Positions 1-8,096 are shown, counted from the first letter of the stretch. The stretch: DNA of 64,000 bases from Io17-Chloro-G2 sp963663135 (GCA_963663135.2 CAXXRM010000005.1:310001-374000), one strand, 5' to 3'. The notes: generated by a model not told the origin, from the sequence alone. Program-made: numbers and translations.

Positions 1-1047
1 CCCTTGGGGTCCGACCCCGCGGCTTTGAGCCGCCACATTAAGCGAGTGGCAGAGTTCCTGGGAGCCGGCGTGGTTGGTATCGCGGAGGTGCACCCCTCCA
101 TGTTGTACGCCGGCAACCAATTCTTCGACGACGGCAGCGCCTCCATCGGCCGGGACAAGGGGGGCAAAGACAGCCCTGCGGTCACCGCCGCCAAGTATCC
201 TTACGCCATCTGCATATCCACCGTTTGGGACTATGAGATGGCCCAGGCGCACCGGCATCACCTGGGCGATCATGCGTATCATTTCAGCCAGGCTCAAATG
301 TCGCTAATCTACGCCAACCTGGTGTCTTATATTCGCGAGCTTGGCTACGAGGCCGTGCAAAACAAGGCCCAGCCGATGCCCGTTGCCTTGGCCGCTGGCA
401 TGGGCGAATTGGGCCGGAACGGTATGGTCATCACCGAGAAATACGGGGCTCGCGTCCATCTCGGCGACCCCATACTCACCAATATGCCACTGGTTGCCGA
501 CAAGCCCATCGACATCGGCGTCAGCGATTTCTGCAAGGTTTGTAAGAAGTGCGCCAACACCTGTCCCACCAACAGCATCAGCGTGGAAGACAAGGTGGTC
601 CACAACGGAGTCGAGAAGTACAAGATCAATTGGGAGCAGTGTTACCGTTTGCGGGCCCACGTGATGGAATTCTGGGAAATCTGCCTGACCTGTGTCACGG
701 TTTGTCCCTACACCAAGCCCAGAGCGTGGTGGCACACCCTGGCGGTGCAAACGCTGAAACGGACTCCCAAAAACCTGCGGATTTTGACGGTACTGGGTTT
801 GAAGTGGCTGGACGACACATTCTGGGGCACGGTCCCCCGCAAGCGGATTAAATGGGCGGGGTACGACACCGGCATCGTGCCCGTCAAGAAAAAGAAGGGT
901 GAGAGTGCTGCTGCGGCTGAAGCCAACGGCCACGGAGAGGCGGCCGATCCCAATGGTAAAATCGGCTACTACTACCCCTTGAAGGAAAACACCCGCCGGT
1001 TTGAGATATTGAAGGAAAGGCAGGAAAGGGCAGCCCGCTCCAAGTAG
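1..1047 (+). CDS. Reductive-dehalogenase-like iron-sulfur protein (5' end outside window)
   Basis: The frame is open to the left edge, so the start lies outside the window; the first in-window start is a TTG at 4. Numbered from that TTG, residues 10-30 hold the helix typical of reductive dehalogenase catalytic domains (KRVAEFLGAGVVGIAEV). Residues 130-170 resemble the region that packs against the corrinoid in RdhA/QueG proteins (GMGELGRNGMVITEKYGARV). Two ferredoxin-like clusters follow: C177-C180-C183-C187 and C213-C227-C230-C234, each ending in CP. In the RdhA family such a protein uses a corrinoid and two Fe-S clusters for reductive cleavage, but no twin-arginine signal is visible and the substrate is unknown. 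A truncated relative and a ferredoxin fusion follow, suggesting one operon. An epoxyqueuosine-reductase-like or non-respiratory role is also possible. Confidence 0.8.
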   Translation, partial: PLGSDPAALSRHIKRVAEFLGAGVVGIAEVHPSMLYAGNQFFDDGSASIGRDKGGKDSPAVTAAKYPYAICISTVWDYEMAQAHRHHLGDHAYHFSQAQMSLIYANLVSYIRELGYEAVQNKAQPMPVALAAGMGELGRNGMVITEKYGARVHLGDPILTNMPLVADKPIDIGVSDFCKVCKKCANTCPTNSISVEDKVVHNGVEKYKINWEQCYRLRAHVMEFWEICLTCVTVCPYTKPRAWWHTLAVQTLKRTPKNLRILTVLGLKWLDDTFWGTVPRKRIKWAGYDTGIVPVKKKKGESAAAAEANGHGEAADPNGKIGYYYPLKENTRRFEILKERQERAARSK

Positions 1048-1117
1048 CGGCCCCGAAAGAGTAGACGAGCACATCGAAACGTCTTCCCGGGTACCGGCTG
1101 AAGACCGGGATGACCGG

Positions 1118-1807
1118 TTGGCGTTAACCCCGAAAGAGGCAGGACAGTTGGCAGGATTGTTCAACCGGAAAAAGTCGGACCCCATGTGGGACCACTTTAT
1201 CAACCGACCTCCGGCTGACCCGGACAGCGACCTGGTTGCAGCCTTGGGCCGCGGCGGGGAAGGCAGGGTCTTTCCGGTCAAGAGCAACGAGCCTGATCCT
1301 GTCGTCATGTCCCAAAACCTGAAACACCTAGCCCGTTGGTGGGGCGCCGATCTCGTCGGGATTGTGCCGCTGCCGCCCGGTCACGATCAGGTCGTTACAC
1401 CGTCGGGCGATGCCGAGCCGGAAGACGCCCCGTCCGATGCCCAACCCGATTCCGGAGCCGGCGCCCCGACTTCCAATTGGTTCGTGGTGGTCTGTGCGCT
1501 GTTTTCCGAGTATGACCCCGAAGTTGCTAAAGGGACGGGCGGTCAATTCGTGCGGCAGCGAGGCGCAGTCGTAGTCCAGCACTTGGGCGCATTCATCAGG
1601 GAGACTGGATTCAGGGCCGCCAAGGCCACATTCGATCCCATACCCCTGGCAGAATCAGCCGGCTTGGGCAAGGTGGACCGGCAGGGAAAGCTCAAAGAGG
1701 AGGGAAAGCTCAAAGTGGATGGAAAGCGCGGCTACGTTCACGTGACCCAGGCCGTAGTCACCAACCTTCCCTTGGCGGTGGACAATCCAGCCGGGCCGGG
1801 GCAATAA
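1118..1807 (+). CDS. Reductive-dehalogenase N-terminal-domain-like protein without Fe-S clusters
   Basis: A 229-residue protein starting with TTG; no earlier in-frame start is seen and the ribosome-binding site is poor, so the N-terminus is uncertain. Residues 66-82 (NLKHLARWWGADLVGIV) match the equivalent helix of the upstream gene, and FIRETGFRAAKA matches its YIRELGYEAVQNKA. The protein ends (VVTNLPLAVDNPAGPGQ) just where the upstream protein enters its first cysteine cluster, so it is the corrinoid-domain half alone. A lysine-rich insertion (GKLKEEGKLKVDGKRG) replaces part of the conserved loop. The next gene, 9 nt on, encodes a ferredoxin, so the electron-transfer part may be supplied separately. 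It could equally be a decayed paralog. Confidence 0.65.
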   Translation: MALTPKEAGQLAGLFNRKKSDPMWDHFINRPPADPDSDLVAALGRGGEGRVFPVKSNEPDPVVMSQNLKHLARWWGADLVGIVPLPPGHDQVVTPSGDAEPEDAPSDAQPDSGAGAPTSNWFVVVCALFSEYDPEVAKGTGGQFVRQRGAVVVQHLGAFIRETGFRAAKATFDPIPLAESAGLGKVDRQGKLKEEGKLKVDGKRGYVHVTQAVVTNLPLAVDNPAGPGQ

Positions 1808-1816
1808 ACAACAATC

Positions 1817-2482
1817 ATGACTTCCCAATTCTCAACCTACGTTATCACTGAACCCTGCGTCGGCGTTAAGGACGCCACCTGCTTGGAGGTGTGTCCGGTC
1901 GATTGCATCGCCACCACCGATGATTCCGACCAGTACTTTATCGATCCCGAGGTTTGCATCGCCTGCGAGCAATGCAAGCTGGTCTGTCCGGTGGAGGCGA
2001 TTTTCCTGGATATCGAAGTCCCCAAGCATTTCCAGAAATACATTGGTCACAATGCCGAATTTTACCGTAAGACTAAGGGAGCGCCCATGCCCGTGCCCAT
2101 CGAAAAAGCCCTCAACATGATCCAGGCGGGACATGCCAAAGCCCTGGAGTTGGACATCGCGGTGAGCGTTGCCGTGGTCGACGAAGGCGGCCGGTTGATC
2201 GCCTTTGGACGCATGGACCGGGCCAAGCCGATGAGCGTCGATATCGCCATCAGCAAAGCCTACACCGCGGCCACCTTCCAGGTGCCCACTACCCAGTTGG
2301 CGGCCACCGCCGGTGAGAGTTGGTTCCAAAGCTTGATCGTGTCCACCCAGGGCAAGGCGATTGCGGTGGCAGGAGGAATCCCGGTGTTGGACGCCCCCAA
2401 CGTGGTTGGCGCCGCCGGGGTTAGCGGCGGCACCGAAGACCAGGACCAGGAGTGTGCCCGAGCCGCGGTCGCGGCGTATTGA
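1817..2482 (+). CDS. 7Fe ferredoxin fused to a GlcG/HbpS-type domain
   Basis: Residues 1-65 are a ferredoxin with cysteines at 14, 22, 26, 30, 47, 50, 53 and 57. The spacing (x7, x3, x3, then x2, x2, x3) is that of 7Fe ferredoxins carrying one [3Fe-4S] and one [4Fe-4S] cluster, as in FdxA and Azotobacter FdI. After a linker, residues about 91-221 form a GlcG/HbpS (DUF336) domain, a fold linked to haem or corrinoid binding (HbpS, PduO C-terminal). The ATG lies 9 nt after the previous stop. The combination with two reductive-dehalogenase-like proteins suggests an electron donor with a built-in cofactor-binding module; that is inference. A free-standing GlcG homolog lies at 24314-24703. Confidence 0.8.
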   Translation: MTSQFSTYVITEPCVGVKDATCLEVCPVDCIATTDDSDQYFIDPEVCIACEQCKLVCPVEAIFLDIEVPKHFQKYIGHNAEFYRKTKGAPMPVPIEKALNMIQAGHAKALELDIAVSVAVVDEGGRLIAFGRMDRAKPMSVDIAISKAYTAATFQVPTTQLAATAGESWFQSLIVSTQGKAIAVAGGIPVLDAPNVVGAAGVSGGTEDQDQECARAAVAAY

Positions 2483-2754
2483 ACGCCGCTGATTGAATTC
2501 AGCTAGTTGCCTTCGTATCCCGCCGGTTCAGAGCCGTCCGGTCCACTGCCCAACAACAATCTAGCGCAAGCAGCGAATCATGGGTGAAATCTTAGGACTG
2601 GGTCGTTCTCAAGCGCCGATGATACTGAATCCGCCGGAACAGTGACCGCCCGGCCTAAAAAGGCGATTCTCTGACCGAACAGCCCCAAATCCCCATCAAG
2701 GCCCTTGCCATCTGGGATTGACCCGCGCCTGATTCGGAACCGGCAGTAAAACCA
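2483..2754. other. Intergenic region, no gene seen
   Basis: About 270 bases between the ferredoxin fusion and the hairpin at 2755-2784. I see no convincing reading frame, tRNA or repeat here. Confidence 0.5.
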
Positions 2755-2784
2755 AACGCCCCGGCTGTTTTAGGCCGGGGCGTT
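2755..2784 (-). terminator. Hairpin terminator, probably bidirectional
   Basis: An 11-bp perfect stem (AACGCCCCGGC paired with GCCGGGGCGTT) with an 8-base loop. On the minus strand it is followed by a T-rich stretch (TTTGGTTTT) and on the plus strand by GTCTTT. It lies downstream of the LLM gene and the small membrane protein on the minus strand, and faces the ferredoxin fusion on the plus strand. Confidence 0.7.
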
Positions 2785-2814
2785 GTCTTTCGAGCCGGAT
2801 ATCCGAACGACCGG

Positions 2815-2940
2815 TCAACCCAGGCTCCGGCCAAGAGCAACCGCGGCTACCATCACTATCAGGAACAAGACCAACCACCAGGGCAGGCGGGCGCCGCCGC
2901 TTTTCCGGCGCGAGATTCTGCGCCTTTGGCGGCGGTTCAT
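2815..2940 (-). CDS. Small single-pass membrane protein, 41 aa
   Basis: A short reading frame just downstream of the LLM gene on the same strand (25-nt gap) and just before a terminator hairpin. The protein begins with an arginine-rich stretch (MNRRQRRRISRRKSGGARLP) followed by one hydrophobic segment of about 18 residues (WWLVLFLIVMVAAVALG) and a two- or three-residue tail. The basic-then-hydrophobic order fits an N-in membrane anchor. The ribosome-binding site is weak, so translation may be coupled to the upstream gene. I recognise no family; position between a gene and its terminator is the main reason to call it. Confidence 0.5.
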   Translation of the reverse strand: MNRRQRRRISRRKSGGARLPWWLVLFLIVMVAAVALGRSLG

Positions 2941-2965
2941 CCGTCCCGGGAAGGCCGGCGTAACA

Positions 2966-4096
2966 TCAACCCGCAGCAGCCGCGTAGTGCGGCATTACCT
3001 CGGTGGTGAAAAGCTCAATGGAGCGCATCGCTTGTTCGTGAGTCAAGTCGCCCCATTGGAAAGAGCAGACGAAGTAGTTGGCCCCGGTCTCCATGTATTC
3101 ATCCAGGTACTCCCGCATGGAGCCGGGGGAGCCAGCGATGCAGGTGGTGCCCAGCCCACCCGGGTTTTGCCGGGACTGGTTGGCCTGTTGGACTTGGCTG
3201 GCCTGCGGGTCGGGGTCGCGGCGCGCTTCCCGCGATGGAGCCGTGCTGGGGCGAACCCTGGCCTTGGAGCCAAGAAACTGGCTCAGGCCCCGCTTTTCGG
3301 CTTCCAATCGCCGGGGCGCACCCAGGTTCCACCGGTACGTTTCCCACGCCGGGGCGGCCTGGGCAGTGGCCTCAGCGTCGGTGTCGTCCAGCAGCAGGTG
3401 CATTATCAAACCAATCTTGGGTTCGGGGCCTTGGGAAGTCGCCAATGGGAGTCCGTGGCGCTCCTCCCACAGCTCCCGGAACCGGTCAACGTAAGGGCCA
3501 AACTCCCACATGGGCACATCCAGCAATGCATTCATCCCGTGGTAAGCCGACGTCGCAATGTTCCGCATGTACCACAACGGCGGGTGGGGAGATTGCTTGG
3601 GATTCAGCCGCATGGGTAGTTCGTCGAAATCGTAAAACTCGCCGTGGTAGGTCAATTCCTCCTGGGCCAGACCTTCCTGGACGATGGCCAACGTTTCCAG
3701 GAACCGGGCGTAGTTCACTTCCACGTCTGAGTCCTGCCCCCAGAAAAAGGCCTCCAAAACCCCGCCCCGGCCCACGCCGATTTCCATCCGCCCGCCGCTC
3801 AGGCTGTCCAGCATGCAAATCTCTTCAATCAGCCTGATTGGGTGGTGCAATGGCAAAACGTAAACGCAGGGGCCAAAACGGAGTTGGGTGGTGTGTTGCG
3901 ATACCGCCGCGAGAAACACATTCTGGGAAGGGGCCAGGCTGTGTACCGCGGGGGTGTGGTGTTCCGCCAGGTGATAGGAGTAGAACCCGGTCTCGTCCAG
4001 CTTCTGAAGTTGGATCAACCGCTTCTGGTAGATTTGCTCCAGGCTCAACCCGGGAACGGGCTCAATGTGGTCGAAAACGCCGAACTGCAACGCCAA
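2966..4096 (-). CDS. LLM-class flavin-dependent oxidoreductase
   Basis: A 376-residue TIM-barrel monooxygenase of the bacterial luciferase family. The signature HLAEHH sits near residue 46, followed by the conserved barrel segments LRFGPCVYVLPLHHPIRL, SGGRMEIGVGRG and the C-terminal NYFVCSFQWGDLTHEQA. Family members use reduced FMN and oxygen, or F420, to oxidise small organic substrates; the substrate here is unknown. Residues about 260-305 form an unusual Arg/Ser/Pro/Gln-rich stretch that replaces the usual more compact segment and might reflect local frame changes. The gene is co-directional with a downstream 41-aa membrane protein and with glnA upstream. Confidence 0.85.
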   Translation of the reverse strand: MALQFGVFDHIEPVPGLSLEQIYQKRLIQLQKLDETGFYSYHLAEHHTPAVHSLAPSQNVFLAAVSQHTTQLRFGPCVYVLPLHHPIRLIEEICMLDSLSGGRMEIGVGRGGVLEAFFWGQDSDVEVNYARFLETLAIVQEGLAQEELTYHGEFYDFDELPMRLNPKQSPHPPLWYMRNIATSAYHGMNALLDVPMWEFGPYVDRFRELWEERHGLPLATSQGPEPKIGLIMHLLLDDTDAEATAQAAPAWETYRWNLGAPRRLEAEKRGLSQFLGSKARVRPSTAPSREARRDPDPQASQVQQANQSRQNPGGLGTTCIAGSPGSMREYLDEYMETGANYFVCSFQWGDLTHEQAMRSIELFTTEVMPHYAAAAG

Positions 4097-4238
4097 ATCT
4101 TTCTCCCGTTGCGCTGAGAAATAGTGAATGGGAACAGGTTGTACGCAAAGCGCTAGGATACCGGCTTACGCCGTTGTACCGGCGCCGACAATCCCTGGCG
4201 GTCTAAGCAAGCCGTCGGGCCATCGCCAATAGCGCGGG

Positions 4239-5576
4239 CTAGAGGATGGGCAAGTACCGGGAAATCTCGTAGTCGGTCACGGTTGAACGGTAATCTTCCC
4301 ATTCAATTTTCTTGTTCTCAATGAAGCTGTTGAAGATGTGGTCCCCCAGAGCCCCTCGGAGCAGGTCGCTGTCCTCCGCCAGATGGATCGCCTCGCCCAA
4401 ACTGCTGGGAAGGGACTTGATCCCCAGGGATTGGCGCTGCTGCGCGGGCATTTCGAACACCTTTTCGTGTGTCGGAGGCGGCTCCGGGTATTCCTCCTCG
4501 ATGCCCTTCATCCCGGCGGCCAGCATGACACTGAAAGCCAGGTATGGGTTGCAGGCGGGGTCCGGCGCACGATATTCCACCCTGACCGAGCTTTCTTTAC
4601 CCTGTTGGTAGGCGGGGACCCGCACCAGGTCGGACTGGTTGACGTGGGCCCAGGACACGTAGACCGGCGCCTCGTAGCCCGCGACCAGCCGTTTGTAGGA
4701 GTTGACCCACTGGTTGGTGACCAGGGTAATTTCCTGGGCGTGGTGGAGCAATCCGGCAATGAATCTCTTGGCCACGGTTGAAAGGTAATACTCGTCGTCC
4801 GCTTCGTAGAACGCGTTGTGGTCTCCCTGGTAAAGCGACTGGTGCACGTGCATCCCCGAACCGTTCACTCCTGGAATAGGCTTGGGCATAAAGGAAGCGT
4901 ATACCCCTCTCTGCTGGGCCAACTCTTTGATCGCCAGCTTGGCCGTCATCACGCTGTCGGCCATGGTCAGGCCGTCGGTGTATTGAAGGTCAATTTCGTG
5001 CTGGCTGGGAGCCGCCTCATGGTGGGAGTACTTTACGGGAACGCCCATCTCGCCAAGGTTGAGCACCGTGTCCCGCCGCAGGTCGCTGCTGGTCGGGCTG
5101 GAAAGCTGGTCAAAGTAGCCGTGGCCGTCCAGCGGCGTGGGATTATGGGAATCTTGCAAGTAAAAGAACTCAAGCTCCGTACCCACGTAATAGGTGTAGC
5201 CAAGTCGGGCCAACTTTTCCAGGTTGCGCTTCAGGACCTGCCGCGGGTCTCCGGGGAAATCTTCGCCCTTGGGTCTCCTGATGTCGCAAAACATCCGGGC
5301 CACCGCGTTTTGCTGGGGGCGCCACGGCAACAGCGTAAACGTGGCGGGATCTGGAAAAGCTCGCATATCGCTCTCGTTGGTCCGGGCAAAGCCTTCGATG
5401 GCCGAACCGTCGAAACCCACGCCGTTTTCGATAGCGTCTTCCAAATCGGTGACGTTGATCGCGAATCCCTTGAGGTTTCCCAGGATATCCGGAAACCACA
5501 GCCGAATAAACTTCACGTCGGCGTCTCGGGCTGTCTGCATTACAAATTCCCGCTCGGAAGAATCCCCGGACACCAT
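4239..5576 (-). CDS. glnA: Glutamine synthetase type I (GSI-alpha)
   Basis: A 445-residue glutamine synthetase that condenses glutamate, ammonia and ATP to glutamine in the cytoplasm. The N-terminal beta-grasp carries FDGSAIEGFARTNESD (residues 55-70), including Arg65 at the position of the feedback-inhibition arginine of Bacillus GS. The catalytic domain has the metal- and substrate-binding segments VGTELEFF, SHHEAAPSQHEIDLQY, GSGMHVHQSL and the RVEYRAPDP loop. Length and the C-terminal EWEDYRSTVTDYEISRYLP fit the alpha subtype; the adenylylation tyrosine motif of the beta subtype is absent. The ATG follows GAGGAGGG at good spacing. No other nitrogen genes are adjacent. Confidence 0.95.
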   Translation of the reverse strand: MVSGDSSEREFVMQTARDADVKFIRLWFPDILGNLKGFAINVTDLEDAIENGVGFDGSAIEGFARTNESDMRAFPDPATFTLLPWRPQQNAVARMFCDIRRPKGEDFPGDPRQVLKRNLEKLARLGYTYYVGTELEFFYLQDSHNPTPLDGHGYFDQLSSPTSSDLRRDTVLNLGEMGVPVKYSHHEAAPSQHEIDLQYTDGLTMADSVMTAKLAIKELAQQRGVYASFMPKPIPGVNGSGMHVHQSLYQGDHNAFYEADDEYYLSTVAKRFIAGLLHHAQEITLVTNQWVNSYKRLVAGYEAPVYVSWAHVNQSDLVRVPAYQQGKESSVRVEYRAPDPACNPYLAFSVMLAAGMKGIEEEYPEPPPTHEKVFEMPAQQRQSLGIKSLPSSLGEAIHLAEDSDLLRGALGDHIFNSFIENKKIEWEDYRSTVTDYEISRYLPIL

Positions 5577-5691
5577 TTCAAACCCTCCTCATCCTAAAGC
5601 CGCACTATCTTTATCATACCCCATTACGGCCCACTAACGGTATTTCCGGGCTCCTGGTTGCAGGACCTTTTCATTGTTAGCCGTATTAACC
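5577..5691. other. Upstream region of glnA
   Basis: The minus-strand leader of glnA. It contains a TATGAT that could serve as a -10 box about 40 bases before the start, but I see no matching -35. No operator palindrome stands out. Confidence 0.3.
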
Positions 5692-5860
5692 GTCATCCTA
5701 GCCGCAGCGGGAATCCAGAGTCCTGGCTATGCCATTATCGCGAGAGCCGCCCCCACCCCCGTCATTCTCGTCGCAGCGGGAATCCAGAGCCCTGGTTATG
5801 CCATTATCGCGAGACCGCCCCCACCCCCGTCATTCTCGCCGCAGCGGGAATCCAGAGCCC
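5692..5860 (+). repeat. Three tandem copies of the 32-bp A repeat
   Basis: Copies at 5692-5723, 5761-5792 and 5829-5860 of a 32-bp sequence with the core GCAGCGGGAATCCAGAG. The period is 69 and 68 bp. The sequences between copies are themselves almost identical (both contain ATGCCATTATCGCGAGA), which shows tandem duplication of a 68-bp unit and argues against a CRISPR array. The third copy is the left end of a longer inverted-repeat element. Confidence 0.85.
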
Positions 5861-6015
5861 TTTTTGTCATTCAACTACGTGCAAGAAGGCAGGAATGGCT
5901 CGGTGTGGAACGTTCGTCCGCGTGGGCGAGGGTGGCCTACACCTGGCGTTCCCCCGTTGCTATAAGCGGGTCGGCGCACGAAAGGGCTCCGGATTCTCGT
6001 TGCCCCCGGAATGAC
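5829..6015 (+). repeat. MITE-like element 1 with A-repeat ends
   Basis: A 187-bp unit bounded by a 32-bp A repeat at 5829-5860 and its inverted copy at 5984-6015. The interior, read on the minus strand, shares GTGCGCCGACCCGCTTAT and neighbouring bases with the elements near 6980, 10086 and 62141. It has no convincing reading frame. A non-autonomous mobile element is the simplest explanation; no transposase lies in this window. Confidence 0.7.
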
Positions 6016-6089
6016 AGGAGAGTATGAAAAGGCCCTTCTCCTGTTTGGCGGCGCAGCAGCGGTGATCGCTGCATTCGCCAAACCCGGCT

Positions 6090-6725
6090 TTAATCCTTGG
6101 CTTCCCAGGGTTGCCCCCATTTCTCGTTGAATGTGACCGTCTCCACCGGGGCTCGCCGGGTCCTGCCGTAATGCACACCGTCCGCCGGGTAGCCCAGCGG
6201 CAGCAACGCGGCCGTGTCCACGTCGTCGGGTATGTTCAAAAGCTCCTTTATTTCCTGCTCAAACCCCCGGCGTGGACGGGTGGTCAACACACTGGCCAAC
6301 CCCAACCCCCGGGCGGCCAGCAGCATGTTCTGGACTGCCGGGTAGATGCTCGCTCCCCGGCCGATGTCGCTGGGGCCGCCGCCCCCGCCGAGGCAGCACA
6401 GGATCAATACCGGCACTTCGTGGATGTGCTCGGCCAAATGCTGTGCAGCCGCGTCATTGCGGGACTGGGAACGGGCCATTCCCGCACTGGTCGGGTCGGG
6501 GTGCACCGGGTGGCCGGTTTGGTCGTAGCGCTCCTGAATAAAACGCTTGGTCGCCAGGTCTTTGATGACCAGAAAGTTCCATCTCTGCGTGTTGCCCCCG
6601 TTCGGCGCCCTGATGCCCGCGTCCAACACCTTCCGGACCAATTCATCCGGTATGGGATCCGGCTTGATATACCGCAATGCGCGCTGTGAATACAGCGCTT
6701 CAAACAACCCTATCTCGTCCGCCAT
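6090..6725 (-). CDS. Nitroreductase-family protein
   Basis: A 211-residue FMN-dependent nitroreductase-fold protein. The N-terminal SQRALRYIKPDPIPDELV and the APNGGNTQRWNFLVI segment are the FMN-binding features of the family, and GLGLASVLTT is the usual C-terminal helix start. The family reduces nitro groups, quinones, flavins or enamides with NAD(P)H, normally as a homodimer. Length is typical. It stands alone between two repeat-rich intergenic regions. The ATG is preceded by a GAGGT sequence. The substrate cannot be told from sequence; iodotyrosine-deiodinase-like or dehalogenating members of this fold are possible alternatives. Confidence 0.85.
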   Translation of the reverse strand: MADEIGLFEALYSQRALRYIKPDPIPDELVRKVLDAGIRAPNGGNTQRWNFLVIKDLATKRFIQERYDQTGHPVHPDPTSAGMARSQSRNDAAAQHLAEHIHEVPVLILCCLGGGGGPSDIGRGASIYPAVQNMLLAARGLGLASVLTTRPRRGFEQEIKELLNIPDDVDTAALLPLGYPADGVHYGRTRRAPVETVTFNEKWGQPWEAKD

Positions 6726-6878
6726 AGTGACCTCGAAGCCGCCCTTTGCCCGGGCAACCTTACAAATCAGAATTTATCCGCAATGTTAAGTTGACTTGAT
6801 ATAGGTGTCAATTGAAGCTGGACCTCAAGCAGTCGCATTACAAACCGCCGGCGCATGCTCCAAATCGCCCCGAACCTC

Positions 6879-6979
6879 CGTCATTGCAATGAAAATAGGT
6901 TATCTTCATAACCATGAATGGCCTTTTATCCAATCGCGCGTACCCCCGTCATTCTCGCCGCAGCGGGAATCCAGAGCCC
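6879..6979 (+). repeat. B hairpin unit followed by an A repeat
   Basis: The B unit (about 6879-6947) contains ATGAAAATAGG followed by a TCTTCAT arm and a GGCC segment, like the better preserved copies at 13969-14085 and 62310-62406. It abuts an A repeat at 6948-6979. The bases after it (CGTGCGCCGACACGCTTA) match the interior of the MITE-like elements. Confidence 0.7.
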
Positions 6980-7052
6980 ATTCCGTGCGCCGACACGCTT
7001 ACGGCGACGTAGAAACGCTGGGTGTTGGCAAGCCGGGCTCCCGCCGTCGCGC

Positions 7053-7281
7053 TACTACGAAAACAGGCAATTTTCATACCCATGTGTGGCCTAGACAAGG
7101 ACATGGTAATTCCCGTCGCCACGGGAATCCAGAGCCCTTTCCCACATCCAACTACGTGGGACAGCGGAGGGATCGTCCGGGTGTGACCGGTCCGCCCGGG
7201 TAATACGGGCCGCGTCCTGCATCCCCCAAGGCAGGTTTACTGACCAAAAGGGCTCTGGATTCCCTTTGCGGCTAGGAAGAC
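7053..7281 (+). repeat. B unit plus MITE-like element 2
   Basis: A B-type segment (about 7053-7105, with AATTTTCATACCCATG and GTGGCC) is followed by an A repeat at about 7105-7137 and an inverted A repeat at 7250-7281, giving an element of about 177 bp. The A copies are diverged from those near 5.8 kb. No reading frame of substance lies inside. Confidence 0.6.
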
Positions 7282-7306
7282 TGGATGTAGGGATGGTCAG
7301 ATAAAA

Positions 7307-7366
7307 AGCGATCAAACATCACTTTGGATGCAAGATTCGCCCGTCACGTTAGAATGCGGTTGCCCT
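7307..7366 (+). repeat. D repeat, copy 1
   Basis: About 60 bases that recur with roughly 80 percent identity at 62430-62494, sharing GGATGCAAGAT, CCGTCAC or CGGTCACA, and TTAGAATGCGGTTG. Both copies lie next to MITE-like elements, outside their A-repeat ends. It is not coding as far as I can see. Confidence 0.6.
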
Positions 7367-7378
7367 GAAGGCGGGGGG

Positions 7379-8068
7379 TCAACCCCCGTTATACGAGGCG
7401 CGTGCCAGGCTTAACGCCGTGGGCAGGGGCAGGCCGGAAAACTGCCAGATCTGCTCCTTGCGAAACGCCATCGCCGACCCGAAATGCTCCACCATGTCCT
7501 GTGCCAGGTCCATCGCGGCGATCAGCGCTTGACCTGCAGGAGTCACCCGGTTCACCAGCCGCAGTTGCTCCAGGCGGGACGCCCCCATCGGGTTGCCGGT
7601 CAGCAACAGGTCCAAACTCGCGCCCAGATTGGTTAGCCGGGGCAGTAATGCCGACGCCAGCCGGTAGCTGACGTAGAGATTGGTGTCGGGGAATCCGAAA
7701 CGGGCATCCTCCCCGGCGACGCGAAGATCACAGGCCATCGCCAACTCAAAACCAAGCCCGAAGCATGCGCCTTCCACCGCGGCGATCACCGGTTTGGACA
7801 AAGAGTGGGGAAACAGTCCGTCCGCGGGAGTCGGGTCGGCTTGGTCCCCGGACCCCGAGGCCAACTCCTTCACGTCATGACCTACCGAGAACACTCCGCC
7901 GCTCCCGTGCAGAACCCCGGCGAGCAGCTCTTCATCGGCCTCTAATTGACGCCATGCGCCGGCCAACTCGGTTTGAAGCTCGCGGTTCAGCGCGTTGCCT
8001 TCTTGAGGTCTCGCCATTTCCACGACCAGGACCCGGCCCTCTGTTCGAGTTGTTAGCAAAGGTGACAT
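7379..8068 (-). CDS. Enoyl-CoA hydratase/isomerase family protein (crotonase 1)
   Basis: A 229-residue crotonase-fold protein. The oxyanion-hole segments are visible: SVGHDVKEL around residues 62-70 and GACFGLGFELAMACDLR. The first catalytic glutamate of enoyl-CoA hydratases is present (GFELAMACD), but the position of the second carries Asp (FGFPDT instead of the usual GxPE). This may mean isomerase, hydrolase or other CoA-ester chemistry rather than simple hydration. The protein is shorter than the usual 255-270 residues. It is the last of three tandem co-directional crotonases, with a 28-nt gap to the next. Confidence 0.85.
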   Translation of the reverse strand: MSPLLTTRTEGRVLVVEMARPQEGNALNRELQTELAGAWRQLEADEELLAGVLHGSGGVFSVGHDVKELASGSGDQADPTPADGLFPHSLSKPVIAAVEGACFGLGFELAMACDLRVAGEDARFGFPDTNLYVSYRLASALLPRLTNLGASLDLLLTGNPMGASRLEQLRLVNRVTPAGQALIAAMDLAQDMVEHFGSAMAFRKEQIWQFSGLPLPTALSLARASYNGG

Positions 8069-8096
8069 TCAATGCCTCGCGTGATGCTTCTCGGCT

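Noticed and set aside
304..1308. 334-residue minus-strand frame opposite the reductive-dehalogenase-like gene
   Set aside because: It is the antisense shadow of clear coding sequence, with no family features.
3180..3320. Compensated frameshifts in the LLM protein at 2966-4096
   Set aside because: Residues 260-305 look unusual, but I could not find the expected sequence in another frame, so I only mention it as odd.
2783..3619. 278-residue plus-strand frame
   Set aside because: Overlaps the LLM gene and the small membrane protein on the other strand; Arg/Gly-rich with no recognisable features.
5692..5860. CRISPR-like array (32-bp repeats, 36-37-bp spacers)
   Set aside because: The spacers are almost identical to each other, only three units exist, the same repeat occurs singly and inverted elsewhere, and no cas gene is present.
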